Part shown: positions 34,978 to 44,428 of the stretch, piece by piece | Layout of the letters: each line of letters opens with the position of its first letter | Position numbering within the stretch: the stretch's first letter is position 1 | DNA from: Chitinophagaceae bacterium | GTDB taxonomy: Bacteria; Bacteroidota; Bacteroidia; Chitinophagales; Chitinophagaceae | Direction of reading: 5' to 3' | Length of the DNA: 64,000 nucleotides | NCBI GenBank assembly: GCA_019638595.1 | Contig: JAHBTJ010000004.1 | Location: 186,001-250,000 of the forward strand | Translations under genes and position numbers: made by a program | Notes under the pieces: generated by a model | The model's input: only the letters and a program-made list of their open reading frames with translations | What the model was told of the DNA's origin: nothing | Database searches by the model: none

Positions 34978-36516
34978 ATGTTTACAGTAACTTATATGTA
35001 TAGGTTACTTGGACTTATTATCTGTTTCCTGGGTTTGTTTTTAATCACAAACAAAAGCTATGCCCAGTCCCCCGCTTCTATTGATAGCCTGATAACAGAA
35101 ACTTACCGGCTGAACTATAAGGAAAATGATGTGCAAACCGCCATGGATGTAGCATTTAGAGTGATAGAATTATCCCGAAAAACGGGCTATGAGCGGGGAA
35201 TTGTAATCGGCTTATATACTGTTGCCGTATTTTTTCGGGACAGCCACGATTATGAAAAAAGCATTGCCTATGCGGAAAAAGCGAAAGCATACACATCGTA
35301 TTTAAGCAAAAATCCGTCAGAGGCATTCAATCTGCTGGAATTGCAGGCATCCAACCACTATGAGCTTGGAATTCAGTCCACCGCCGAAAAATACTGGCAC
35401 CAGGCTGAGGAAGTGCTTTTAAACGTAAAAGATTCCGCCAGGCAGAATTATTACCGGATGATCCTTTATATGAAAGCGTCCCGGGCTTATAAAGACAAGG
35501 ATTCTCTTTACTTCTTCACGCTTAAAGCGAAGGAACTGAATGAACAGGTCGTAAATATCGTTCCGGAAAACGTAAAAGAGGAGATCCTGATGAAAAAGGC
35601 GGAAATATGCGAAAAGCTGGGCAATTACCACGAGGAAAACGGCAATACGGATTCTGCCCGGTATTATTATAACCTGTTACTGGACGTTGCCGGTCAAATG
35701 AATAGCGAGCTTGCGGTGGCCTATGCCTTTGGTAACCTGGGAGCGCTTGCCGAATCGGAAGGCGACTACACCAAAGCGCTGGATTACCTGGGCAGGTCGG
35801 AAGCGGTTTTTATTAATAACGCTATATTCAGCAACCTGATGCCTGTATATGAAATCAAGCAGCGCATTTACGGCAAGCTGGGAGATAAAGAAAAGGAAAA
35901 AGAATACCTGGCTCTTTATACGCAATTGTCGGACAGCCTGGAGCGTGTCAAAGGCAAAGGAAGAGACAAGGCTATTCTGCAGATGGTAAACGAAAAAGAA
36001 GCTGAGCTGACACGGCAGTTTCGTACCACAAGCAATAAAATGATTATCTTCTTTTCGGTAAGCGCCTTGCTGGTCATTGCAGGCGGCTACCTGCTGTTCC
36101 GTACATACAGACGGCGTAAAACAATCATCTTACAGGAGCAAAAGCAACTTTTGGATAATACCAATGAGGTATTAAGAGAAAAAGAAGAAGCTGTGGAAGA
36201 GCTGCACAAAAAAGTGAATGAAGCATTTGATGATCTTATCGAAATGGCGAAAAGCAATGACCCGCAGTTCTGGACCAGGTTCAAGGAAGTGTACCCCGGA
36301 TTCGCTCCCGGGTTATTAGCTGTTAATCCCAATCTGAAATCGTCAGAGCTGACCCTCTGCGCCTATATTTACCTGGGATTTACCACAAAAGAGATTGCCA
36401 CTTATACATTTAAGGCATTAAAAACAGTAGAAAGCAACCGCTACAACCTGAGAAAAAGATTGGATCTCAGCCCGGAGCAGGATCTGCTGGTTTACCTGAA
36501 TGGTATTATTGTTTAA
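34978..36516 (+). CDS. Membrane-anchored TPR protein with LuxR-like C-terminal HTH
   Basis: About 512 residues. The start at 34978 (or the ATG at 34996) gives a signal peptide ending SYAQ. The exported part (about 30-340) is a series of TPR helices, with ARYYYNLLLDVAGQM and AFGNLGALAESEGDYTKAL as clear repeats. One membrane helix (KMIIFFSVSALLVIAGGYLLF) lies near residue 355, then a coiled coil, and a C-terminal HTH with TLCAYIYLGFTTKEIATYTF and KTVESNRYNLRKRL. There is no kinase domain. This layout, a sensor in the periplasm and a DNA-binding domain in the cytoplasm on one chain, recurs in Bacteroidota. Target genes are unknown; the neighbouring orphan array and RCC1 gene are candidates. Confidence 0.78.
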   Translation: MFTVTYMYRLLGLIICFLGLFLITNKSYAQSPASIDSLITETYRLNYKENDVQTAMDVAFRVIELSRKTGYERGIVIGLYTVAVFFRDSHDYEKSIAYAEKAKAYTSYLSKNPSEAFNLLELQASNHYELGIQSTAEKYWHQAEEVLLNVKDSARQNYYRMILYMKASRAYKDKDSLYFFTLKAKELNEQVVNIVPENVKEEILMKKAEICEKLGNYHEENGNTDSARYYYNLLLDVAGQMNSELAVAYAFGNLGALAESEGDYTKALDYLGRSEAVFINNAIFSNLMPVYEIKQRIYGKLGDKEKEKEYLALYTQLSDSLERVKGKGRDKAILQMVNEKEAELTRQFRTTSNKMIIFFSVSALLVIAGGYLLFRTYRRRKTIILQEQKQLLDNTNEVLREKEEAVEELHKKVNEAFDDLIEMAKSNDPQFWTRFKEVYPGFAPGLLAVNPNLKSSELTLCAYIYLGFTTKEIATYTFKALKTVESNRYNLRKRLDLSPEQDLLVYLNGIIV

Positions 36517-37071
36517 TTACCAGAATTCAGCAGTTGGCAACGCATAAAAGGTAGTATCTGTTTTATCCTGCCACGGAGCCTGGTGGAATTTCCAGCATTT
36601 CTCAATTTGGTAAAAGTTCTTTTCGAGGTCTCTCGTTCCCCATTGATATCCTGTTTTGTAGGTGTTTCCATTTGAGCTTACCGTTCCGAAAATCCATGGA
36701 CTGGACGAACCTGATACGCCGTTGGTGTATTGAATGGCTTTTTCCAACTTCAATGCAGTACCTGCCGGAAAGGCAACTATCTCTTCTATATTCCCGGCAC
36801 TTTTTTCTTCATCCATATATTGCCATCGCGGGTGCAGGCTGTCCATCAGCATATACGGATATTCCCCGTTCGTATTTCCCGGTATTTTTTCTTTAAAAAG
36901 AACGGCTTCTTTATTCAGCACAACAGATTTACCCACCCATTCTTTGAAAGGCTCGTACTTGCGGAGACTGGTAGATTTTGTCTTTATCGTAGCATAAAGG
37001 ATAAAAATAAATCCTGCAATTACTACAAAAACAACTGATACTATAATACCCATAGTTCGTTTTACTGACAT
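36517..37071 (-). CDS. Hypothetical single-pass membrane protein
   Basis: A 184-residue protein with one N-terminal membrane helix (IIVSVVFVVIAGFIFILYA, residues 9-27) and a soluble remainder that looks extracytoplasmic. The mature part contains VLNKEAVLFKE, PHRWQYM-like aromatic turns and a Trp-rich end (WGTRDLEKNFYQIEKCW). I recognise no family. Its stop meets the end of the TPR regulator gene head-on with no spacer. It is the last of four minus-strand orphans. Confidence 0.6.
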   Translation of the reverse strand: MSVKRTMGIIVSVVFVVIAGFIFILYATIKTKSTSLRKYEPFKEWVGKSVVLNKEAVLFKEKIPGNTNGEYPYMLMDSLHPRWQYMDEEKSAGNIEEIVAFPAGTALKLEKAIQYTNGVSGSSSPWIFGTVSSNGNTYKTGYQWGTRDLEKNFYQIEKCWKFHQAPWQDKTDTTFYALPTAEFW

Positions 37072-37079
37072 ATTATTTT

Positions 37080-37598
37080 TTATTCGTTAAATAGATTTTC
37101 ATTTTGCCCATACCTGGATAATATTTCTTTCATTTCGTTATATGTAGCATTGGTCTCCGCCAGGGAAATCCTTACGGTTCCTTTTAGAGATTTCAAAAAG
37201 GCATCCCGCACAAAAAAGCTTTTCATTCTTGCCGCATATTTTTCCGGTTCCCTGATTTTTAGTTCCAGCAATTGCGTATAAAGCTGTATGCTCCCGACAT
37301 CTGACCATTCTATCAGCCTGGCTGCTTTTGCTACCGGGGTGGTATCTGCCGTAATGCCCTCGTTGGTAATTGTGATTGCGGTTTCATTTTCTTTTCCCGG
37401 AGCAAATATTAATTTTAAAAACACAAATATTCCGAGTAGCGCCATTAGCACACCCCCCACCAGCACCGATAGTAATACAGGGTTTGCCCATAACCACATA
37501 TAAAGAGCCAGCACGGCTCCCAGTATTCCCAGTCCTAAAAATAAAAATGCAAGTTTCTGCTGATTGCGTTTGTTGTAAATAAATGTTTTTGCCTGCAT
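37080..37598 (-). CDS. STM3941-like membrane protein
   Basis: A 172-residue protein with two N-terminal membrane helices (about 15-35 and 39-62) followed by a PH-like beta domain holding ITNEGITADTTP and the characteristic IEWSDVGSIQLY. That arrangement fits the STM3941 family, often found as small accessory or immunity-type genes in polymorphic-toxin and other variable loci. The role is unproven. It lies 8 bases upstream of the previous orphan and 19 bases downstream of the next, so the set looks cotranscribed. Confidence 0.5.
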   Translation of the reverse strand: MQAKTFIYNKRNQQKLAFLFLGLGILGAVLALYMWLWANPVLLSVLVGGVLMALLGIFVFLKLIFAPGKENETAITITNEGITADTTPVAKAARLIEWSDVGSIQLYTQLLELKIREPEKYAARMKSFFVRDAFLKSLKGTVRISLAETNATYNEMKEILSRYGQNENLFNE

Positions 37599-37617
37599 AG
37601 CATAAATATTAAGTCAA

Positions 37618-38166
37618 TTAATCATTAAATTTTTTGTTGAATGTTTCTATGGCTTCTTCAAGCGTGCGATTGGCTTGTTCCAAAACACCGGGCTGTATTT
37701 CCGTTACTGAAAGATAATTTTTAAGCAATGCCCGCTGATTGGCAAATTCCAGACAGGCCATAACCTGGTTAGTACCCCAATAAAAATCATAGATACATGC
37801 AACGCCGGTATTTTCCGGCTCCTGATAAGGAGCCAAACTTTTAAGTAAGGACAGCATCGGTAATATTTCCGTATAATTCTCGCTAAAGAAAACAGAAATA
37901 AACGTCCAGGTTTGATTATTTTCGTCATACTGCTCCATACTGCAAAAATCCTTTCCTTTTAGTAATTGGTTAAAAATGGCGCTATTGTTCTGAAAGTGAT
38001 AGTGCGGCAAGTGATCAAGTGTTTGTTTACTATACATTTCCCGGCTGCTCCACCATTTTTGCCATTGATCATCAATATTTTGTGGTATGATTTTTTCCTG
38101 AAGAAACTCCTGTAGTCTTTCTTCCCTGATTTTTATATTGATATATAACGAATTGTATTCTGCCAT
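37618..38166 (-). CDS. Hypothetical cytoplasmic protein
   Basis: A 182-residue soluble acidic protein with no signal or membrane helix. It opens with SLYINIKIREERLQEFLQEK, has an aromatic middle (DDQWQKWWSSREMY) and ends in an amphipathic helix (QANRTLEEAIETFNKKF). Size, solo-domain look and AT-rich coding resemble immunity proteins, but no family can be named. Second gene of the four-gene minus-strand set. Confidence 0.55.
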   Translation of the reverse strand: MAEYNSLYINIKIREERLQEFLQEKIIPQNIDDQWQKWWSSREMYSKQTLDHLPHYHFQNNSAIFNQLLKGKDFCSMEQYDENNQTWTFISVFFSENYTEILPMLSLLKSLAPYQEPENTGVACIYDFYWGTNQVMACLEFANQRALLKNYLSVTEIQPGVLEQANRTLEEAIETFNKKFND

Positions 38167-38259
38167 TTCAGGTTGTTTTATTTCTCCGATATTTCAAACA
38201 ATAATTTATGAGAGGCGCCCTGTCCAATTTATCCGACCATCGTTAGGAAGCCGCGACAT

Positions 38260-39084
38260 TTATTGTTTGGCTTTTGGCATATTCAAAATTTCCTGTTTAA
38301 ATTCTTTAGTCAAAATCGGATACAAGTCCTCGTAACTAAAAAGTATCATGGGTGTTATTTGGATATGTTCTACCGGATACCAATTATTTACAAACCTCAT
38401 TAACGATTTTTTGGCCTTACCTGATTCCTTTGCCAGGAGATAAAGCCTTGTTGCATGTATGTGCGTGTTGTTGTTGACTATTTTGTCGGCAAATTTTTCA
38501 TAATAAGCAAGACTTTCGTCCGTATTTCCCTGCTCAAGCATAAAATTCAGGATATATTCAGCGCCTTCAATGCTATTAAATGCCAGCCCCGGCCGGTACT
38601 CTTTTAGTTGCGCAATAAATTCACCGGTTGATTTACCGTTCGTAACAATTGGAGGCAGATTATTGTCAATAATCAAATCTTTTTCTCCGTACAGTTTGGC
38701 TAAATGGTTTTTAACCTGATGCCTGTACACATTTATTCGATGTTCAGGCAAGTCTGACTTTTCTTTTTCAGCCAGGAAATTCCTGTAAAAATTTTCTGCT
38801 CTTGAAATATTTTTACTAATGATTGCCGCATTGGAATATGCGAAAAAATGCTCAAACAAAATATTGCCTGCGTACCATTGTTCATCAAACGGCAAACCGT
38901 TTTCGTCGTTTGCCATTGCATTTTCGTAGTCGTTACTAAAATAGCCTGTCTCTGCCTTAACGATGGCTTTTTGCGGTCCGAAGCCTTTTATTTTTTCTAA
39001 TTGTTCTAAACCAGCCTCAATTTGTCCATTTCTTAAAATGGCGAAAATGTCTCTTAATTTCCTGGGAATTTTTACGATGTTCAT
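38260..39084 (-). CDS. Hypothetical helical-repeat protein
   Basis: A 274-residue soluble, almost wholly helical protein. Segments such as AILRNGQIEAGLEQLEKIKGFG and YILNFMLEQGNTDESLAYYEKFADKI (read in parts) have TPR-like spacing, so an alpha-solenoid binding protein is likely. No catalytic motif is seen. It is first in the minus-strand orphan set, 93 bases before the next gene. Codon use is AT-rich compared with the metabolic genes either side, a possible sign of acquisition. Confidence 0.55.
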   Translation of the reverse strand: MNIVKIPRKLRDIFAILRNGQIEAGLEQLEKIKGFGPQKAIVKAETGYFSNDYENAMANDENGLPFDEQWYAGNILFEHFFAYSNAAIISKNISRAENFYRNFLAEKEKSDLPEHRINVYRHQVKNHLAKLYGEKDLIIDNNLPPIVTNGKSTGEFIAQLKEYRPGLAFNSIEGAEYILNFMLEQGNTDESLAYYEKFADKIVNNNTHIHATRLYLLAKESGKAKKSLMRFVNNWYPVEHIQITPMILFSYEDLYPILTKEFKQEILNMPKAKQ

Positions 39085-39622
39085 AAGTTCTTTTTCAATG
39101 TTGGCAGGCAGTCTTGCAAAATTTCAGATAACGTTCACAGTTTGGCGTTTGTGGCAGTAAATCTAACACTCAACGATTTTAATAGCAAATTTAGTTTGTT
39201 ACACTTAGTCTTATATTGTTACCTGGTTAGTTAACGCTCATAATAAAAGATTTCTCGTATAAATTTCCTTTCGGGATTATTCGATTTGGATTGGGCAACA
39301 TTTTGCAAATTTAATTTTGAAAAAGTTGGTTTTTGAGTGTTCTCTCACCCAATAACCATAAAAATACTGTTCCCACAAAGCAGCATCAGGGAGGCGCCCT
39401 CCCCTTCTACGCCTGTCTGCCGGCAATATTTTGTTATTCCGGCATATTCTTTATTATATAAATTATTGTAATAGTAATATCTATAAAATTGATAATCAAA
39501 TTATTTATAAAAATACAGGGTTCGTTAAGGGGTGCCGTTTTTACATAAATCTAAAATTTGGTTTTAGTACTACCGTTTATTTTCCCATAATTAAGTGGAA
39601 GCATTTATATGAAAAATTGTGT
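39085..39622. other. 538-base intergenic region with hairpins
   Basis: No gene is seen. Two inverted structures stand out: GGGAGG-CGC-CCTCCC near 39389-39403, and TGCCGG...CCGGCA at 39418-39444 enclosing complementary AATA/TATT. AT-rich DNA follows up to the RCC1-type gene. Divergent promoters for that gene and the orphan array must lie here. Confidence 0.4.
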
Positions 39623-42600
39623 ATGAAAGCTAAGATGAAACAAGTAGTATCTAACCTGTTATTAGGTTTTCTGTTGCTGTGCAGTACCATAACCTATGCA
39701 CAGCTACCCAAGCCCACACTCATCGGCACGGCTCAAACCTATTCCGCTACCGGAGCAGGAACAAGCGGCATACCCACCGTTACCTACACCATACCAAACG
39801 GCGCTACCAATAAAAACCGTGTGCTGGTGGTTTCTTACAATATCGAAAGGTTTCATAACCCCGCTAATTCCAACTGGTTTGCAGACGCAGACGGTTATGT
39901 TTATAACTCGGGTACTATTACTTTTGTTAACCCCAATGTTGCCGGTTTAGGTAGTTCAACAAACCTGGCGGGGCATTCATTTTATTACTATTCCTCGACT
40001 GACAGTACCAGGTTATCAATGATGACACGGGCAAGATATTTTTCTATACCGGATGGCGTTACCGGAAATTTTACCGTTACCTTCCCGGGTCTCAATACGC
40101 CGAAGTCCGCTTCGGACGAAATGTCGGTCATCGTTGCGACTTTTGAGAATGTAAAAAGTGGAAACTCTTTAAATACCGGTGGTGGTAACGTAAATTTCAG
40201 TGGCACTACGGTAACAGCAGCTTCAGCTACACAACCTGTCATACCATTGGGCAGGACTTCCGAAGACCTCCTGTATCTGGTAACCGGTGCAATGTCCCAG
40301 CAATCTGCCTTGACTTTATCAAGCGGGTGGACTTCCATCCAAAGCAATGTAGTAACCAATTCGGCAACGGCAACATACTCCAGCCTGTATCCCAACGAGC
40401 CGGACGGCATCTCTCATATCCTGGGAAGACGCTACGGTGCTTCAGGCTATGACCCAGGCATTACGCTTACACGGCCTTCAGGTTCAGCAGTGCAAACCCA
40501 TTTCGGAGCTGCGAAACTCAGTACATTATACCCCCTGGCTTCGCCTTCCGTTAGCGGAACGGTCTTTAGAGATACTGATGGTTCAACCAATATCAACGGT
40601 TCAGGTACCCATGCAGGAGGCTTGTATGTGAACGCAATTGGTGCAGACGGCAATCTGGCCTATTCTGCTGCTGTGGACATTGACGGAATTTTTACCATTC
40701 CGAACGGGCACCTGGTGGAAACCTATCATTACAAGTTGGAGCTTTCCAAAAATACCGGAACCATAGGCGATCCCGCACCTGCAAAAGAGCTTCCCGATTA
40801 CTGGACAACGGTAGGAGAAAGCACCTCGTTGTCAGGAAATGACGGTACTGCGGATGGTACGATTGATTTAACCATCGGAAGCTCCGACAGGACAGGGCTG
40901 CGTTTTGGGATTTTAGCCAATTACTGCATCAATGGCTGTAATGGAAATACCTTCCTGAATACAAGCAACCCCAATACGCTGGAATACGACAATATTATAT
41001 CCGGTTTCCATTCCACCATCATCAAGCAGCAAGACGGCAGTTACCTGATATTCGGGCAGAATACCAGGCCGGATGGTGTGGCTGATGCTACTAACCACGC
41101 CAACCTCTATACGCCTACGCTGGTACATCCTGATAATGGTTTCGACTATACCGGTACACCGCTTAAAATGGCAATGGGAACGCAGGGGAATACCGGAAAC
41201 ACCGGACTCGACCAGTATGCTTTGCTTACTACGGACGGACTGTATATTTGGGGAGGAAAAGCCACTACGGGTCTGTTGGTACACAGCTCGGTAAAAAATA
41301 CCTTCCCTTTTGAAAAAATAACGAATACCCACATTACCAATGCCAATACATACGGATTACCTCCGGGTGTGAATCCTGCGGATGTGAAGATGTTCTTCGG
41401 AACGTATTCTGCTTTAGCCATTACCACCTGCACCGGCGAAGCGTGGGTACTTGGATGGAATGGTAAAAAGAACGGCGATGGCACGGCGGACAATGCCGCT
41501 AATTATAACATCTGGCACAGGGTAAAAATAAATGCCACTACCACATTAGACGGCGTAGTCGCAATGCGGGGAACACTCAGCGCTATGGTGGCATTGACCG
41601 ATAGCGGAGATATGTACACCTGGGGGAACGAAACCTATCTTGGAGAAGGCTCTGCCGCTTCTTCTACACGCCTCTATGCTACCAAGATGACCTTACCGGC
41701 TTTACCGACAGGCGTAAAACCAAAGATGATAGGAATGGCGAAATCCAGCAACGCTAATCAATACACACAGAGTTCCTATTACCTGCTTACCACAGACGGA
41801 CAGCTATTCGGTCTGGGAAATAACAGCAAAAAGCAGTTGGGACTTTTTGATAATACAGAACGAAGAGAATGGGAAAATATAAAATCCACCAATGCCTTTA
41901 CCAATTTGACCAATATCGTATGGATAAGCCCCGATGAGCACGACGGTGCGGGACACACCGCAGTAACCGCCCTTACTGCCGATGGTAAACTGTGGGGCTG
42001 GGGAAGCAACAGCAATAATATGCTGGGAGCAAACCCTATCACTTCTGTTGACCCAAGATATATGTTCGGAAGTTTGAACGCTACCGACAAAATACTGGCG
42101 GTAGAAACCGGGGGGCATATCGTTTCCATATTCAAGGACTGCGATTATAAGCTGGGCTATATCGGGCATCAGGTTAACGGTTCGTATGGTACAACCTCTA
42201 TCGATGCGTCCCCTAATTTCAGATTTGACGGTGTAAGATTTGAGAATTTGTGTTCTATTGAACTACCGCCCTATCCGCAGGTAAGAGACCTCGAAATATG
42301 CGCCGGACAGACAGTAGACCTGGAAGATGCTTTGCAAAATACCGCGCTGCAAACGGGCGTAACTTATGAGTACTACACAGGCAGCAATGCTTCGGGCACA
42401 TTACTCACCAATACCGAAGTAACCACAGCAGGCGCTTACTCAATAATTGCCACCACTGCTGCGGGCTGCAAGGATACTGTTAACTTTATGGTAAGGGCAG
42501 AACTTTGTACACTCCTGCCTGTAACCTTAACCAGCTTCGATGCTTATAAGAAAGGCAATACGGCTTTACTAAAATGGGTTACCGCTTCCGAACAGAATAG

Positions 42601-43048
42601 CAAAGGCTTTGAGATAGAAAGAAGCGCAGACGGCAGAAGCTGGACAAATATAGGATTTACAAACAGCAAATCAACAGACGGCAGTGTAAAATCAGATTAC
42701 AATTTTACAGACAATAATCCTTTATATGGTAAGAATTTCTACCGTTTGAAGCAGGTTGATTTTGGCGGAAAATATGAATACAGCCCGGTAAGAGTTGTTA
42801 GTTTTGACAAAGAAAGCAATATCAGTATCTATCCTAATCCTGTAACAGATAAAGTAACCATTACGGGCTTGAAAGGTGGCGAAAGCATTAAATTTTATGA
42901 TGTAACAGGCAGAATAGTACATCAGTCCAAAGCCGTTAATGCAAGTGTAATTATTACTTTAGAAAAAGTAAGCGAAGGGGTGTATTACATCAGCATTACC
43001 GGTAAGGACGGAGCTGTATCATCACATAAGATAGTGAAGGGTAAATAA
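39623..43048 (+). CDS. RCC1-repeat surface protein with type IX secretion sorting domain
   Basis: About 1,141 residues from the ATG at 39623, which gives a signal peptide (LLLGFLLLCSTITYAQ). Residues about 30-380 form beta-rich domains including a SdrD-like segment (SGTVFRDTDGSTN). RCC1-type propeller repeats follow: LLTTDGLYIWGG, AWVLGWNGKKNGDG, ALTDSGDMYTWGN, LLTTDGQLFGLGNNSKKQLG and ALTADGKLWGWGSNSNNMLG. The C-terminus has the LPVTLTSFDAYKKGN beta-sandwich and a type A sorting domain beginning ISIYPNPVTDKVTI and ending in Lys. It should be exported by the type IX system and anchored or released at the surface. Ligand unknown; adhesion or matrix binding is plausible. Confidence 0.85.
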   Translation: MKAKMKQVVSNLLLGFLLLCSTITYAQLPKPTLIGTAQTYSATGAGTSGIPTVTYTIPNGATNKNRVLVVSYNIERFHNPANSNWFADADGYVYNSGTITFVNPNVAGLGSSTNLAGHSFYYYSSTDSTRLSMMTRARYFSIPDGVTGNFTVTFPGLNTPKSASDEMSVIVATFENVKSGNSLNTGGGNVNFSGTTVTAASATQPVIPLGRTSEDLLYLVTGAMSQQSALTLSSGWTSIQSNVVTNSATATYSSLYPNEPDGISHILGRRYGASGYDPGITLTRPSGSAVQTHFGAAKLSTLYPLASPSVSGTVFRDTDGSTNINGSGTHAGGLYVNAIGADGNLAYSAAVDIDGIFTIPNGHLVETYHYKLELSKNTGTIGDPAPAKELPDYWTTVGESTSLSGNDGTADGTIDLTIGSSDRTGLRFGILANYCINGCNGNTFLNTSNPNTLEYDNIISGFHSTIIKQQDGSYLIFGQNTRPDGVADATNHANLYTPTLVHPDNGFDYTGTPLKMAMGTQGNTGNTGLDQYALLTTDGLYIWGGKATTGLLVHSSVKNTFPFEKITNTHITNANTYGLPPGVNPADVKMFFGTYSALAITTCTGEAWVLGWNGKKNGDGTADNAANYNIWHRVKINATTTLDGVVAMRGTLSAMVALTDSGDMYTWGNETYLGEGSAASSTRLYATKMTLPALPTGVKPKMIGMAKSSNANQYTQSSYYLLTTDGQLFGLGNNSKKQLGLFDNTERREWENIKSTNAFTNLTNIVWISPDEHDGAGHTAVTALTADGKLWGWGSNSNNMLGANPITSVDPRYMFGSLNATDKILAVETGGHIVSIFKDCDYKLGYIGHQVNGSYGTTSIDASPNFRFDGVRFENLCSIELPPYPQVRDLEICAGQTVDLEDALQNTALQTGVTYEYYTGSNASGTLLTNTEVTTAGAYSIIATTAAGCKDTVNFMVRAELCTLLPVTLTSFDAYKKGNTALLKWVTASEQNSKGFEIERSADGRSWTNIGFTNSKSTDGSVKSDYNFTDNNPLYGKNFYRLKQVDFGGKYEYSPVRVVSFDKESNISIYPNPVTDKVTITGLKGGESIKFYDVTGRIVHQSKAVNASVIITLEKVSEGVYYISITGKDGAVSSHKIVKGK

Positions 43049-43084
43049 ACCTCCTGGCACAATGTGGATATGTGGCGCAGGGAA

Positions 43085-43219
43085 CTACAGTTGCCCTGCT
43101 TCCAGGTATTCTATGGTCAGTTTTAATAATAGGGGACAATCCGGGTCGCAGTCCTGTGCCGAAATAGTGATACCGCCAGATATCATCAGGGCTATGAGAA
43201 ATACTATTTTCATGGTCAT
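43085..43219 (-). CDS. Short secreted peptide (44 residues)
   Basis: A 44-codon gene with ATG at 43219 and stop TAG at 43085-43087. An internal ATG two codons in gives the cleaner signal peptide MKIVFLIALMISGGITISAQ. The mature part is only about 23 residues and holds DCDPDCPLL, a Cys pair. The signal (GGITISAQ) resembles that of the 351-residue neighbour upstream (GGITAAAQ), so it may be a small paralogue or a truncated relic. It falls in an otherwise empty 324-base gap. Confidence 0.45.
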   Translation of the reverse strand: MTMKIVFLIALMISGGITISAQDCDPDCPLLLKLTIEYLEAGQL

Positions 43220-43261
43220 GATTGTTAGTTGAGACTATGCGCTTTCAGTTTTTTAAATTTA

Positions 43262-43371
43262 ATAGCCACAGATACACAGATAACAGCCATATTTTTTAAA
43301 GATATTGCAGTTTTTTTACGGAATTACTTTCTTCTAATTTTTACATTTCTCATCTGTGCATCTGCGGCTAT
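43262..43371. repeat. Long inverted repeat of the CACAGAT type
   Basis: Arms 43262-43281 (ATAGCCACAGATACACAGAT) and 43352-43371 (ATCTGTGCATCTGCGGCTAT) pair at 18 of 20 positions around 70 bases. Repeats built on CACAGATNCACAGAT are frequent between genes in Bacteroidota. The right arm ends just before the stop of the 43373-44428 gene, so it would fold in that transcript's 3' end. Confidence 0.6.
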
Positions 43372-43372
43372 C

Positions 43373-44428
43373 TTATTGGTTTGCCAGTATGCTTGTAAAA
43401 AATGAAATATTTTCATCCACCACTTTCCGTATGTTCTGTCCGATAAAGCCATCGGTTCTGCCTACGTTTATCACCATAAACTGCGGCGCCCACTTAGGCA
43501 GACTGCGGTTGTAATAAGCAGGATTGGGCATAATAGGTACCGATGTAGAGCCATCAATCGCTTTGGTAAAAGTGTAGCGGCTATACAAGTGCTTTTTCGT
43601 TGCAGGGTCGGTTATACTTCCATGGTTTATCACGGCTGTTTCATTGAGCCAGGCACTATCTTTTTTTAAATCCTGCCGGTAAGCTTCCAATGGCTTTTCA
43701 AAAAACATGGACAAAAAATCTTTACTATCCCCCGGCTTTCTTTCTTTGCGTTGGGCTTCGAGAAGAACCACCTGCTTTTCCAGAAACTCCTTGCGGCTTA
43801 CATATCGGAACGGCAGTTTTCCTTCGTAAGTAATCCATACATAATAGTCTTGAGCGCCCTCTACAATATGATACCCGTTTGAAAGGTCGGGTAGTTTTCC
43901 GCCTTTACATTCCTTTGATGATAAGGAATGGAAACCACCCCTATTGGTAGCTTCCGAGTTTACTTCGCCTCTATAGTCATAAATCGGTATCTCGCTGAAA
44001 TTAACCGTTAATGCGCCGCCGGGGTTTATATATACAGACGAACTGACGCCTTCGCTGTTCCTCGACCTTTTGCCGTTTATACACAGAAACCTGAAATTGC
44101 TGATGGTATAAATATAGCTGTTGCCATAAGCGCTGCCAATCGGGCTGATATCATACGTTAAGTAGTTATAGACATCCACACCAACGGGTTTGTATTTTTC
44201 CTGGAATAATTTACCTACCTGGTTGAATATTTTCTTAGCGCCCCCGGCTTCTTCCGCAGTAGGCCTGCGTGTGTTAGTGTGTACCTCATCACCCGGTTGG
44301 GGCAGCCATTTACCCGGCTGGGATTTTAATTCTTCCTTATCGCAATCTGCCTGGCCGGCAGGTTGGTTCTGTGCAGCGGCAGTGATGCCACCAAACACAA
44401 GCAGGAATAGGAGTGTTGCTGTTTTCAT
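43373..44428 (-). CDS. Secreted hypothetical protein, paralogue A
   Basis: A 351-residue exported protein with signal peptide TATLLFLLVFGGITAAAQ. It aligns along its whole length with the next gene, sharing CDKEELKSQPGKW, YKPVGVDVYNY, the CINGK turn, GGKLPDLSNGYHIVEG, and SRKEFLEKQVV. It has no lipobox and no sorting domain. No known family is recognised; the mix of strands and a late helical region suggests one globular domain plus a coiled segment. The start overlaps the stop of the upstream paralogue by one base (TAATG), so the pair is translationally coupled. Confidence 0.7.
   Translation of the reverse strand: MKTATLLFLLVFGGITAAAQNQPAGQADCDKEELKSQPGKWLPQPGDEVHTNTRRPTAEEAGGAKKIFNQVGKLFQEKYKPVGVDVYNYLTYDISPIGSAYGNSYIYTISNFRFLCINGKRSRNSEGVSSSVYINPGGALTVNFSEIPIYDYRGEVNSEATNRGGFHSLSSKECKGGKLPDLSNGYHIVEGAQDYYVWITYEGKLPFRYVSRKEFLEKQVVLLEAQRKERKPGDSKDFLSMFFEKPLEAYRQDLKKDSAWLNETAVINHGSITDPATKKHLYSRYTFTKAIDGSTSVPIMPNPAYYNRSLPKWAPQFMVINVGRTDGFIGQNIRKVVDENISFFTSILANQ

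Noticed and set aside
36730-37038. Plus-strand frames opposite the orphan membrane protein
   Set aside because: Both are complements of the minus-strand gene, which has a convincing membrane helix and start.
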